Origin: Acidobacteriota bacterium
GTDB taxonomy: Bacteria > Acidobacteriota > UBA6911
Assembly: GCA_012719455.1 (NCBI GenBank)
Contig: JAAYAJ010000031.1
Location: 25,105 to 89,104 of the forward strand
Length of the DNA: 64,000 bases
Direction of reading: 5' to 3'
Both the position numbers and the translations under genes were made by a program. Shown piece after piece: positions 52,919 through 61,071 of this stretch. Under the pieces are notes generated by a model. The model did not search any database, was not told the DNA's origin, and was given only the letters and a program-made list of their open reading frames with translations. Numbering within the stretch: position 1 is the stretch's first letter; the number at the start of each line of letters is the position of its first letter.

Positions 52919-53409
52919 GCTCCCGTTTCCCGGCCGAGTTCCGCCAGCAGGAGCGGGAAGCGGGCCTCCATGTCGCTCGAGAGGCCGCGGCCGGGGGAGA
53001 GGTCGAAGGGCTGCACCCCGAAGATGCGGACCGGGTGGGCGTAGTCCAATGCACGCGCTATCTCCAGCCCTTCGGCCAGGCCGAGACCGTGGGTGGATAC
53101 GGAACTCGTCCTGATGAGGACGGAGGCCTCGCGGTCGGAAAAGCAGCGGCATTCTCCCGGTGCGAGGCGCATGTCGGCGGCGTCCACCAGCACGACGGGA
53201 CGGTTCCATTCCAGGAGCGCGAGGGCGATGGTGGCGGCGTCGGCGCATTCCATCAGGACGCAGCGCGACAGGAAGGCGGGTTCACGGGAAAGGGCGGAGA
53301 CCAGGGCGAGACCGATTTCGTCATCGCCGCTGTGGCGGGTGCCGAGCCCCACGATCCGGGGCCCGGCGCCCGCGTCCGGCAGGGCCGGCCTAGTCGACAA
53401 ATTCGACAT
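52885..53409 (-). CDS. [NiFe] hydrogenase maturation protease
   Basis: 174 aa. IVGLGTRHSGDDEIGLALV carries the conserved nickel-sensing Asp, VVLVDAADMRLAPGE the second acidic ligand, and STHGLGLAEGLEIAR the His ligand. It removes the C-terminal tail of the large subunit after nickel insertion. It is the last gene of the hydBGDA operon and overlaps the hydA 3' end by 20 bp. The large subunit keeps only a short tail after DPCISCSVH (residues MLDVEFVD), the presumed cleavage product. Confidence 0.88.
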   Translation of the reverse strand: MSNLSTRPALPDAGAGPRIVGLGTRHSGDDEIGLALVSALSREPAFLSRCVLMECADAATIALALLEWNRPVVLVDAADMRLAPGECRCFSDREASVLIRTSSVSTHGLGLAEGLEIARALDYAHPVRIFGVQPFDLSPGRGLSSDMEARFPLLLAELGRETGAYRLNRSSQTR

Positions 53410-54697
53410 CCAGCATGTGGACCGAACAGGAGATGCAGGGGTCGTAGGCCCGCAGCAGCATTTCCATGTGGAGCGTCAGCTCCTCCTGCGACATGGAGGG
53501 GAGCATCTGCGGGACGAAGGCCTTCATGTCCTGCTCGACGTTGTTGATGTTCTGGCTGGTGGGGATGATGGCGTTGCCGGCGATGCACCGGCCGTTCTCA
53601 TCGAAGGTGTAGTCGTGGAACAGGATCCCCCGCGGGACTTCGCACGACCCGATCCCGCGCCCGGCCTTGACCTCGTAGGAGATGTCCTCCTCCTTGAGCC
53701 CCGATCCCAGCACCTCGTCGAGCATGCGCGCGCTGTGGTAGGCGCAGTGCACGACCTCGATGATCTGGGCCACGTTGTTCATGTAGGGGTTGTAGCAGGG
53801 GGCCTTGAACCCCAGGTCCTCGGCCGCCTGCTTGGCTTCCGGCTGGAGCTGGTCGAAGTTGTTGTTCACCCGGGCCAGGGCGCCGGTGAAATAGGAGTCC
53901 CGGTGCCACTTCGACCACTTGGTGGTCGAGTGCGCCACCGTGAACTCGTTGGTCACGTCGAGGTAGTTGTCCACGGGGACGCTCGACTTCGTGTCGGAGC
54001 TGTAAATGTCGCCGTCGTACAGGGCGTATTCGTCCGGGTGCTTCAGCGACACGTACTCGGTCTCCCGCTCGTAAGGGGGGATCTTGAGGGTTTTGACCAC
54101 CTTCAAGGTTTCCTGGATGTCCGGGATCGCCTCCTGCACCCGCTTCCGGAGCGCCGCGATTTCGTCCAGGTCGGGCAGCTTGCGCCACCCCTTGAGGGTG
54201 CTGGCCATGGGGTGGAGCATCCGGCCGCCGAAGACGGTGGTGTAGTCGTTCGCCAGTTTCTTGAGCCGGAGCGCGCGCTTGACGACTTCGGGATGGGTCC
54301 GGGCCAGGGGCAGGACGCTCTTGACTCCCATGAAATCGGGCACGGCCAGGAAGTAGACGTGCAGAACGTGGCTTTGCAGGAACTGCGATTCGGTCAGCAG
54401 CTTGCGAAGCAGGATCGTCTGCGGGCTCACCTGGATGCCCAGGGCATCCTCGGCCGCCTTGATGGCTGTCAGCTGGTGCCCCACGCAGCAGATGCCGCAG
54501 ATGCGGCTGACGATCCAGGGGACCTCCGCCGGGCTCATCCCCTTGACGAAGTTCTCGAAGAACCGGTTGGCCTCGGTGATGGAAAGCTTGACCTCCTTGA
54601 CCTTCCCTTCACTGGTGCTGACGATGATGCGCCCGTGGCCTTCCACCCGGGTGACATGCTTGACGTCGATGTTGTACGTTTTCTGTTTCAAATCCAT
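53390..54697 (-). CDS. hydA: Group 3b [NiFe] hydrogenase large (alpha) subunit
   Basis: 435 aa. The nickel-binding motifs are RICGICCVGHQ near the N-terminus and DPCISCSVH near the C-terminus; four Cys ligands are present and none is replaced by Sec. VTRVEGHGRIIV is the standard opening. Catalytic subunit of the soluble NADP-linked hydrogenase/sulfhydrogenase. ATG 54697 has GGGGAG and lies 2 bp after the hydD stop. Gene order beta-gamma-delta-alpha is that of Pyrococcus hydBGDA. Confidence 0.93.
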   Translation of the reverse strand: MDLKQKTYNIDVKHVTRVEGHGRIIVSTSEGKVKEVKLSITEANRFFENFVKGMSPAEVPWIVSRICGICCVGHQLTAIKAAEDALGIQVSPQTILLRKLLTESQFLQSHVLHVYFLAVPDFMGVKSVLPLARTHPEVVKRALRLKKLANDYTTVFGGRMLHPMASTLKGWRKLPDLDEIAALRKRVQEAIPDIQETLKVVKTLKIPPYERETEYVSLKHPDEYALYDGDIYSSDTKSSVPVDNYLDVTNEFTVAHSTTKWSKWHRDSYFTGALARVNNNFDQLQPEAKQAAEDLGFKAPCYNPYMNNVAQIIEVVHCAYHSARMLDEVLGSGLKEEDISYEVKAGRGIGSCEVPRGILFHDYTFDENGRCIAGNAIIPTSQNINNVEQDMKAFVPQMLPSMSQEELTLHMEMLLRAYDPCISCSVHMLDVEFVD

Positions 54698-54699
54698 AA

Positions 54700-55476
54700 T
54701 CAGACTCCCCTGCCAATCGGTTCGGCACCCATGAAGAGCCGGTAGCGGCTCCGGATATCCCTGTCGTCGATGTTGTGTTCGCGCATCAATTCGATGTGGG
54801 CCTCGACGTTGGCGTGGGGGAGTGTCCCCCGGCAGCCGTCGCAGACGTAACCGCTGTTGATGCAGATGCTGTCGCACCCACCCCAGGTCACCGGGCCCAT
54901 GCAGGTCAACCCGCGCTCGAGCACGCATTCGTTCTCGTTCATCTTGCAGTCCACGCAGACGGCGTTGGGCGGGAAGAAGGGCTGGGTTCCCTGCAGCAGC
55001 GATTTCACGAGGTGGAGGAATTCCCGCGGCACTATGGGGCAGCCGCGCAGGTAGGCGTCCACCTTGACAATGGCGTCGATCGGCCGCACCCGCGTGTGGG
55101 ACCAGAGATCCCAGTAATCGGGGTCGACCTGCACCCGGTTGCGCGCCTCTTCGCCGTAGATCTCCCCGTAGTTGACGGCGGGGGCCACGAAGTTGGAGCG
55201 GGCCTGGACATTCCCGATGCAGGCGCAGGCGCCGAGGGCCACCAGGTAGGTGGATCGGGCGCGGATGTCCAGGATCCTCTCGATGTCCTCGTCCCGGTGG
55301 ATGCTCCCCTCGACGAAAGCCACGTCGTAACGCGGCGCGGTCTCGGTGAGCGCCATGCGGAACTCCACCAGGTCGACCAGGTTCAGGATGTCGAGGAGAA
55401 TGTCCTCGCAGTTGAGAATGGCCAGCTGGCATCCTTCGCAGCTGGAGAAATCGAAAAAGGCCACCTTGGGTTTCAT
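54700..55476 (-). CDS. hydD: Group 3b [NiFe] hydrogenase small (delta) subunit
   Basis: 258 aa with no Tat signal, as expected for a cytoplasmic enzyme. FFDFSSCEGCQLAILNCED gives the proximal cluster Cys pair; further cysteines in VALGACACIGN, YLRGCPIVP, VCVDCKMNENECVLERGLTC and CDSICINSGYVCDGCRG suit three [4Fe-4S] clusters. It passes electrons from the NiFe site to the gamma and beta subunits. Its ATG overlaps the hydG stop by one base (TGATG). Confidence 0.93.
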   Translation of the reverse strand: MKPKVAFFDFSSCEGCQLAILNCEDILLDILNLVDLVEFRMALTETAPRYDVAFVEGSIHRDEDIERILDIRARSTYLVALGACACIGNVQARSNFVAPAVNYGEIYGEEARNRVQVDPDYWDLWSHTRVRPIDAIVKVDAYLRGCPIVPREFLHLVKSLLQGTQPFFPPNAVCVDCKMNENECVLERGLTCMGPVTWGGCDSICINSGYVCDGCRGTLPHANVEAHIELMREHNIDDRDIRSRYRLFMGAEPIGRGV

Positions 55477-56324
55477 CAGAGCGCCTCCGGTAAGAGTGCC
55501 AGATCAGAAAAACGGAACACCGGTCCGTCCTGACAGCAATAGATTTTGTTGATTTGGCAGTGTCCGCATTTGCCTACCCCGCATTTCATGCGCCGTTCGA
55601 GGTCGACGTAGATGTTGTTGTAGCTCACGTCGCGGGCCCCCAGGGCGGCGATGACGAATTTGTACATGACCGGGGGGCCGCACAGGGCGGCGACGGTTTT
55701 TCCCGGGTCGAGCTTGAGTTTGGGGATCGGCGCCGTGACCAGGCCGACGCCGAACTGCCAAGGCATGTTTTCCGTGCAGTCCACCAGCCGGATGACCTCG
55801 AGGCCGGCCTCGGTCCACTCGTTGAGCTGGTCGCAGTAGAGTTCCTCGGCGGGGTTGCGGCATCCCGAGATCAGGGTGATCTTCCCGAACCGGTCCGCCT
55901 CGGCGAGGACGGGGACGATCAGGGAGCGGAGCGGGACCAGCCCCAGGCCCCCGGCCACGAACAGGACATCCCGGCCGTAGAAATTCTCAAGATCAAACCA
56001 GGAGCCGTAGGGCCCCCGGATCCCCATCGTGTCCCCCACCTTCAGGTCGTGGATCACCTGGGTCAGGCGGCCGATCCGGCGGATGACCATTTCCAGCGTA
56101 TTGTCATCGCCTGGGCCGTTGCTGATGGAGATCGGCGCTTCCCCTACCCCCATGACGGAGACCATGACAAACTGCCCGGGCCGATGCCCCAGAGGCTTCT
56201 CCAGCTCGACGCGGAAATACCGGTCCTTGGCGGTCATGTCGGCGATTTCGACGATCCTGCCTGGTTGGGGCATGAAGGCATCCCGGGCCAGCTGGTGGTA
56301 ATGTTCGGTACTCGTATTCATCAT
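55476..56324 (-). CDS. hydG: Group 3b hydrogenase gamma subunit, FAD/NAD(P)-binding
   Basis: 282 aa ferredoxin-NADP-reductase-like protein. PGQFVMVSVMGVGEAPISIS is the FAD loop, LFVAGGLGLVPLRSLIVPV the nucleotide-binding loop, LCGPPVMYKFVI the NAD(P) motif, and C-terminal ERRMKCGVGKCGHCQIN with YCC binds a [2Fe-2S] cluster. It connects the hydrogenase to NADP(H), as in sulfhydrogenase. ATG 56324 has AGGAGGG 7 nt upstream and overlaps the hydB stop by 4 bp. Confidence 0.93.
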   Translation of the reverse strand: MMNTSTEHYHQLARDAFMPQPGRIVEIADMTAKDRYFRVELEKPLGHRPGQFVMVSVMGVGEAPISISNGPGDDNTLEMVIRRIGRLTQVIHDLKVGDTMGIRGPYGSWFDLENFYGRDVLFVAGGLGLVPLRSLIVPVLAEADRFGKITLISGCRNPAEELYCDQLNEWTEAGLEVIRLVDCTENMPWQFGVGLVTAPIPKLKLDPGKTVAALCGPPVMYKFVIAALGARDVSYNNIYVDLERRMKCGVGKCGHCQINKIYCCQDGPVFRFSDLALLPEAL

Positions 56325-57367
56325 CGAGATCCCTCCTGGATCAGGTCGGTGACAATGTCAAAGATGTCGATATGCGAGGTGCACTGGCGTCCGCACCTGC
56401 CGCAGCCCACGCAGACCGCGCCGTGCTCGTACTTTTCGGGGAGGTAGGTGAATTTGCGGTTGACGCGGTGGCGCTGGCGTGCGGCCGGTTCCGCCCGGAA
56501 ATTGTGGCCGCCGCTCACTTCGGCGAAGTGGGGCAGCATGCAGCCGTCCCAGGAACGGCTGCGGTTGCCGGAGGCGGCATCCAGGTTCAGGTCGTCGACC
56601 ACGTCGAAGCAGTAGCAGGTGGGGCAGACCAGGTTGCAGGTGCCGCAGGAAAAGCAGCGCTTCACGTGTTTTTCCCACACGGCGCTCTGGTACTTGTCGG
56701 CCACGATCTTCATGGTGTCGGGCAGGGGGGCGGGAAAACTCCGGCCGAAAGGTTCCGGCCGGGCCGTCACCGCCCCGATCCGCCGGGCCTCCGGGTCCTC
56801 GCACTTCTTCCAGTCGACGCCCGCCGTCAGCTTTTCGCCCAGGCTGGTCTTGACCTCCACCAGGAGGTCTCCCTCCTTGACCGGGGTGACGTAGACGTCG
56901 GCGCCCTCGGTGTGGTCCAGGGAATCGACCGCCGCGCAGAAGGCGCTTTCGTCGCAGGGGGTGTTGCACGAGTAGCCTATGATGGCCGTATTCTCCCGCC
57001 GCGCCAGGTAGTAGGCATCGGGCACCCCATCCTTGAAGAAGAGGTCCATCAGGGATATTCCCTTGAGATCGCAGCTCCTCACTCCGGCGATAACGCGGAA
57101 GGAGGTGTCGAGCGAGGGCTGAACTTCGGTCTTCCCCTCGGCGTCCGTCCGGAAACGGAGCAGTTCCTCCCGGGCCGGGACCAGCAGCTTGACCGGGGGC
57201 ACCACGGTCGGGATATAGCGGTCAAACTGGATCTCGGACTTGGGTCCGACGCGGTTGAACCGGTAACTCGCCTCCCCATGTTTTTCCGGGAAATAGAGCT
57301 GGTTTTCGGCCGCCAGCCGTTGTATCCAGTCTATGAGCTCTTTTTTGGTTGCCAAGTAATAACTCAT
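56321..57367 (-). CDS. hydB: Group 3b hydrogenase beta subunit, 4Fe-4S
   Basis: 348 aa. The C-terminal half carries two ferredoxin-type cluster motifs, CFSCGTCNLVCPTCYCFDVV and CVGCGRCGRQCTSHIDIFD. The N-terminal half (LRFRTDAEGKTEV, IAGVRSCDLKGISLMD, GYSCNTPCDESAF) is the family-specific domain of sulfhydrogenase beta and anaerobic sulfite reductase A. First gene of the operon; it relays electrons and gives sulfur- or polysulfide-reducing side activity in homologues. ATG 57367 has AGAGAGG; a longer frame exists upstream but lacks a ribosome site. Confidence 0.92.
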   Translation of the reverse strand: MSYYLATKKELIDWIQRLAAENQLYFPEKHGEASYRFNRVGPKSEIQFDRYIPTVVPPVKLLVPAREELLRFRTDAEGKTEVQPSLDTSFRVIAGVRSCDLKGISLMDLFFKDGVPDAYYLARRENTAIIGYSCNTPCDESAFCAAVDSLDHTEGADVYVTPVKEGDLLVEVKTSLGEKLTAGVDWKKCEDPEARRIGAVTARPEPFGRSFPAPLPDTMKIVADKYQSAVWEKHVKRCFSCGTCNLVCPTCYCFDVVDDLNLDAASGNRSRSWDGCMLPHFAEVSGGHNFRAEPAARQRHRVNRKFTYLPEKYEHGAVCVGCGRCGRQCTSHIDIFDIVTDLIQEGSR

Positions 57368-57673
57368 CAGCAGTCCTCTCTCCCTTTTCCAAACCTGATT
57401 GTCGTCAAGCCCCGTCACGCCCGGTTCCGCGCGGTTCTCCTTGCGAGAAGAAACGATCAAAGTCCTGGCATACGCGCGCGAAAATCCGGCGCCTCTTTCC
57501 GATCCTCACCCCTCCGGGCCGGTCCAGGCCGCCCCGGGGCTCTCCCCTCTGCCTATTAGACACCAGGTCGCTTCCTTTTCATAAGGGATTCTTCCATTTC
57601 ACGCAATTCCCGGTTCGGGGCGCCCCCGGAATTCCGCCGGCAGGTTCCGTTTGTTGCCCGGCAGGCGGCGGGG
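57368..57673. other. Intergenic region upstream of the hydrogenase operon, 306 bp
   Basis: Between the OPT gene and hydB, both on the minus strand. No gene seen. TTGACG at about 57412-57417 (minus) has no -10 at a suitable distance, and TCTAAT at about 57550 (minus) has no -35. The region ought to hold the hydrogenase promoter, but none can be named with confidence. Confidence 0.3.
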
Positions 57674-59581
57674 TCAGGCGAACACGAAGGTTTCCAGTAC
57701 GATGATGAGAATGCCCATGATCGCGCCCCCGGCGATGACGCCGGCGCACACCGGTTCCAGGTTCTGCACCATCACCCGGTAGGACAGCCGCTCGGGGTTT
57801 TTCAGTAATCGGGCGGCGGCCCAAAAGATGAAGGAGCCGAGGAACATGGCGAAGCAGGTGTTGAACGGGATCACGAAGGCCAGCCCGATGCCCACCCCGG
57901 AAAGCCAGAACTTCCCCCGGGTCCGGATGCGGACGATTTCCAGGCCGATTCCCAGGAGGGCGCCGACGAGGGCGGTCCAGCGGGCGGACATGCTCAGGTT
58001 CTGCAGTCCGCTGGTCAGGACCTCGGCCACCGCCTTCCACATGATCGCCGCCGGCATGGGGTACTGTTCGCTCACCAGACCGGCGGGGTTCCCGCGCAGA
58101 AAAACGAAGTAGAACACGGGCACGGCCACCAGGGCGCCGGCGAGGATGCCGAGGACGTGGCCGATCGCCTGCTGCCGCGGCTTGGCCCCCAGCATGTACC
58201 CGGGCTTGATGTCCATGAGGAGGTTGGAGGCGTTGCTGGCGGCTTCGCCGGTGATGGCCGCCGTCATGACGTTGGTGGTGATGTTGCCCGGGGCCAGCGC
58301 CCCGAAGGTGAGCTGCGTCAGTTTTCCCAGCGCCCCGGTCGGGGTGATGGAGGTCAGGGCGGTGGAGTGGGCGGCGATGAGGATGAAGATGAAGACCAGG
58401 GGGATGGCGATGACGCCCATGAGGATGCCGACGCCGAAATAGATGTGCGACAGCCACACGAGCAGCGCCCCGACGATGGGCACGCCGACGAAGGAAATCC
58501 AGAGGGGGATCTCGATATCCTTCAGGATGTCGGCGTGGCCCGGGTTGTTTTTTCTCCGGAGGGCCTTGAACGCGTCGAGAATGATGCGGGGCCTGGCGAA
58601 GAATGCGCACAGGGAGGCCGTCGTCATGATGGCGACTCCGCCCCACAGCGCCCAGAGGGTGATCCGGGAGAATCCGTAACGGACGACGCCGTCGACGGCG
58701 CTTCCGGTGATGTCCCCCCGGTGGATCATCCACGGGGCGAGGATGAGGTAGTTGATGACCGACCCCACCATGAGGGAGACCCCGGTGCGGATGCCCATGA
58801 GGCCGCCGGCCGCCATCATGACGAAATCGGTGTCCGGGCGCACGGTCAGTTCCCGGAGTTCGATCCCGGCCAGCTTCACCGGCCAGAGCCGGTAGAGCCA
58901 GCCGTCGAGGAATTCGGGGATGTGGAAGGGGATCCTCATCTTGGACATGAGGGTCTCGCTCTGCATGACCTTGAGCAGGGCGGCGCCGGCGCCGGCCACG
59001 GTGAGGATGAGGGCCTTGAAAACGCCGTCCTTGGCGTCCCCGGAATGGAGCGCGTCCATGACCACCCCGGCCGCCTTCCCTTCGGGAAAGGGGTACTGCT
59101 CTTCGTTGATGAATCGCTTCTTCAGGGGGAAGGCGAACAGGACTCCCAGCACCCCGACGAGAAAGAGCCAGGCGTAGATCAGGGGCATCGGGAGGACCCG
59201 GCCGGTGATCATCATGTAGGCGGCGAGGCTCGAGATCATCGGCGCCGTCATGTACCCGGCGGCGGTGGCGATCGACTGCATGCAGTTGTTCTCGAGGACC
59301 GTGAACTCCTTCCCCAGCCGGAGCGCGACGGCGAGCTTGAAAAAGGCGAAGGCGAGGATGACCGACGTGATCCCGACCCCGAGTGTCCAGCCGGTCTTGG
59401 CGCCCACGTAGAGGTTGGTCAGCGAGAGGATCCCCCCGATGATCATGCCGAAGAGGGCTGAACGGAGCGTCAGCTGGGGCATGTCGCCCCTCCAGACGTT
59501 TTCCAGCCACCACCGGTCCTTCTGTTCGAGCGTCCATTCCCTGATCTGTTGTTCGGTGAGCTGTTGGATCGCCATATCCAT
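57674..59581 (-). CDS. OPT-family oligopeptide/metal-chelate transporter
   Basis: 635 aa with about 15-16 transmembrane helices. LTLRSALFGMIIGGILSLTN then LYVGAKTGWTLGVGITSVIL is the OPT N-terminal signature; LEVLENNCMQSIATAAGYM-type sequence (here VLENNCMQSIATAAGYMTAP) and TNVMTAAITGEAASNASNLL follow. Members carry oligopeptides, glutathione-like or iron-chelate substrates. ATG 59581 has AAGGGG close upstream; ATG 59575 is an alternative. A promoter candidate lies at 59623-59651. Confidence 0.92.
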   Translation of the reverse strand: MDMAIQQLTEQQIREWTLEQKDRWWLENVWRGDMPQLTLRSALFGMIIGGILSLTNLYVGAKTGWTLGVGITSVILAFAFFKLAVALRLGKEFTVLENNCMQSIATAAGYMTAPMISSLAAYMMITGRVLPMPLIYAWLFLVGVLGVLFAFPLKKRFINEEQYPFPEGKAAGVVMDALHSGDAKDGVFKALILTVAGAGAALLKVMQSETLMSKMRIPFHIPEFLDGWLYRLWPVKLAGIELRELTVRPDTDFVMMAAGGLMGIRTGVSLMVGSVINYLILAPWMIHRGDITGSAVDGVVRYGFSRITLWALWGGVAIMTTASLCAFFARPRIILDAFKALRRKNNPGHADILKDIEIPLWISFVGVPIVGALLVWLSHIYFGVGILMGVIAIPLVFIFILIAAHSTALTSITPTGALGKLTQLTFGALAPGNITTNVMTAAITGEAASNASNLLMDIKPGYMLGAKPRQQAIGHVLGILAGALVAVPVFYFVFLRGNPAGLVSEQYPMPAAIMWKAVAEVLTSGLQNLSMSARWTALVGALLGIGLEIVRIRTRGKFWLSGVGIGLAFVIPFNTCFAMFLGSFIFWAAARLLKNPERLSYRVMVQNLEPVCAGVIAGGAIMGILIIVLETFVFA

Positions 59582-59622
59582 TTTCCCCTTCCGCGAATCC
59601 CCGGGCGGGATTCGATGCGCCT

Positions 59623-59651
59623 ATTCGACCAGACTTGCCGGCGAAGTGCAA
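59623..59651 (-). promoter_or_regulatory. Candidate promoter of the OPT transporter
   Basis: On the minus strand TTGCAC (59646-59651), 17-nt spacer ending TGG, then TCGAAT (59623-59628), an extended -10 arrangement. Leader about 35 nt. Confidence 0.4.
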
Positions 59652-59735
59652 GGGGGGAACGGGAATGTAATGCCTATTACCGGCCGGGGATGGACAGGGT
59701 TGCAAACCGGGCTAGTGCGCGCGGTCCGGTTTCGG

Positions 59736-59741
59736 TATAAT
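59736..59741 (+). promoter_or_regulatory. -10 element of the tetraheme cytochrome gene
   Basis: Perfect TATAAT with no clear -35; 64 nt upstream of the GTG start. Confidence 0.4.
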
Positions 59742-59805
59742 GGCGACGGAAGCGACGGAATGCCCCGAAGGCGGGAAGCCTTCTCCGAGGAAAGGACCTG
59801 AGCCC

Positions 59806-60156
59806 GTGTTGAAAAAAATTTTTTGCATCTGCACCCTGATGGCCGCGCTGGGAACCATGGCGGCCGTGAGCCAGGAAAACAAGGTTTTTACCGCCGACAA
59901 GCACCAGGAAATGGGGCTCGAATGCTCCACCTGTCACGGGGATGAGGCCCCCACCGCCACCGTCCCCGGCAAGGTGTGCCTCCCCTGCCACGAATCGCTC
60001 GAGGCGGTGGCCGCCAGGACCAAGGATTACACGGTGAATCCGCACGAGAACCACATCACCACGTCCCAGGACCTGCAATGCAGCCAGTGTCACAACGGGC
60101 ACAAGGCGAACACGCCGATGTGCCTGAACTGCCACGCCGGGATGAAATTCAAATAG
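59806..60156 (+). CDS. Small periplasmic tetraheme c-type cytochrome
   Basis: 116 aa. GTG start at 59806 (after GGAAAGGACC), signal peptide IFCICTLMAALGTMAAVS. Four heme sites CSTCH, CLPCH, CSQCH and CLNCH; spacing and the HQEMGLECSTCHG opening resemble the tetraheme domain of Shewanella-type flavocytochrome c fumarate reductase and small tetraheme cytochromes. Conserved extra His residues (HENHITT, HKANT) can serve as distal ligands. It shuttles electrons in the periplasm; the Tat flavoprotein at 22958 is a plausible acceptor. No c-type maturation genes are in the window. Confidence 0.92.
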   Translation: MLKKIFCICTLMAALGTMAAVSQENKVFTADKHQEMGLECSTCHGDEAPTATVPGKVCLPCHESLEAVAARTKDYTVNPHENHITTSQDLQCSQCHNGHKANTPMCLNCHAGMKFK

Positions 60157-60468
60157 ATCCGGCTGCTGCGCCGGGAGGGACTCCCCTTCCGGCATTGTAT
60201 GGAAACCCGGCGGGAGCGGTTTTCGGTCGTTGACTTGGTCCGCCGTGTGTCGTTCCCGCCGATCCGGTTGTTCCCACCGTTTCCGATGCCGATCGTTGTG
60301 GGAACGCCGTTCATCTCGCCGGCGCCCGCTGCGCTCGGGTTTGTGGTGTGTGCCCCCGACCCTCGGCCCGCTTTGTTCCCTCCGCCCCCTCCCCAAAATA
60401 ATTTCGCTCAAACCGGTTCGCGTTCATTGGATAGTCGGGCGCATTGCGCCGACCAGGGAGGGGGAACC
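60157..60468. other. Intergenic region, 312 bp
   Basis: Between the cytochrome gene and the uncharacterised gene. The plus-strand frame of the downstream gene stays open through it but is Pro/Arg-rich and not protein-like. No promoter or hairpin stands out. Confidence 0.35.
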
Positions 60469-60978
60469 ATGAGCGGAACGAAAAAATTGAGCCGGGAGGA
60501 GCTGTTCGAGCAGGAGATGTGTTTCATGGAAGGAGTCGGCGGGCGGCCGCTCTTCGATCTTCTCGAGGAAGGGGGCGTGACGCTCCCTGCCCCTGAAACG
60601 CTGGACGACGGCGCGCTGTACGCCAAGCTCTGGGAGGTGATCCGCGCCATGGCCCTGCTGGGGCACTACCTGTCGAGCACCGATCACCTCAGTGACCGGG
60701 AGCTGTATGAAAGGCTCTGGAGCGAAATCCTGAGGGAGCCTGCTTGCATCCCCCCGGTGGGGTCCCGCGCCGCCTGCCAGATCGACATCCTGGGCGGGGG
60801 GAGCGATGAAGACTTCAAAATCAGGATGAAATACTATGCGGACGAGTTCGAGCGGGAGAGTTGGGCGTCCGATGACCCGGATGACGAGATACCGCCCCAC
60901 GAGGATCTTCCCTACGACCGGGACCGCCTCCTGCCGCAGCCCGACTACGGCGGCCCCATGCCCGGGGAGATCTGCTGA
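60469..60978 (+). CDS. Uncharacterised acidic protein
   Basis: 169 aa, not recognised. ATG 60469 is chosen for the upstream GGGAGGGGGAA. Acidic and helical (KLSREELFEQEMCFMEGVGG, ALYAKLWEVIRAMALLGHYL), then a disordered acidic C-terminus rich in Asp, Glu and Pro (WASDDPDDEIPPHEDLP). The repeated L-Y-x-K/R-L-W motif (LYAKLWEVI, LYERLWSEI) suggests an internal duplication of a helix pair. No signal peptide. It converges on the MTHFR-fusion gene. Confidence 0.6.
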   Translation: MSGTKKLSREELFEQEMCFMEGVGGRPLFDLLEEGGVTLPAPETLDDGALYAKLWEVIRAMALLGHYLSSTDHLSDRELYERLWSEILREPACIPPVGSRAACQIDILGGGSDEDFKIRMKYYADEFERESWASDDPDDEIPPHEDLPYDRDRLLPQPDYGGPMPGEIC

Positions 60979-61071
60979 CCCGCCCCCCGGCTCCGTCCGG
61001 AACAGGGACTGTGGGATCCATTCGCCCTGCGACGGCCAGGACGGCGCCAGGGAGCCTGTAGCCCCGCCGGC

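Noticed and set aside
53390..54697. Selenium version (NiFeSe) of the hydrogenase
   Set aside because: The C-terminal motif is DPCISC with ordinary TGC/TGT codons; there is no in-frame TGA.
57412..57417. TTGACG as the -35 of the hydrogenase operon
   Set aside because: No -10-like hexamer at 16-18 nt.
60199..60468. N-terminal extension of the uncharacterised protein at 60469
   Set aside because: The extension is Pro/Arg-rich and a strong ribosome site lies just before ATG 60469.
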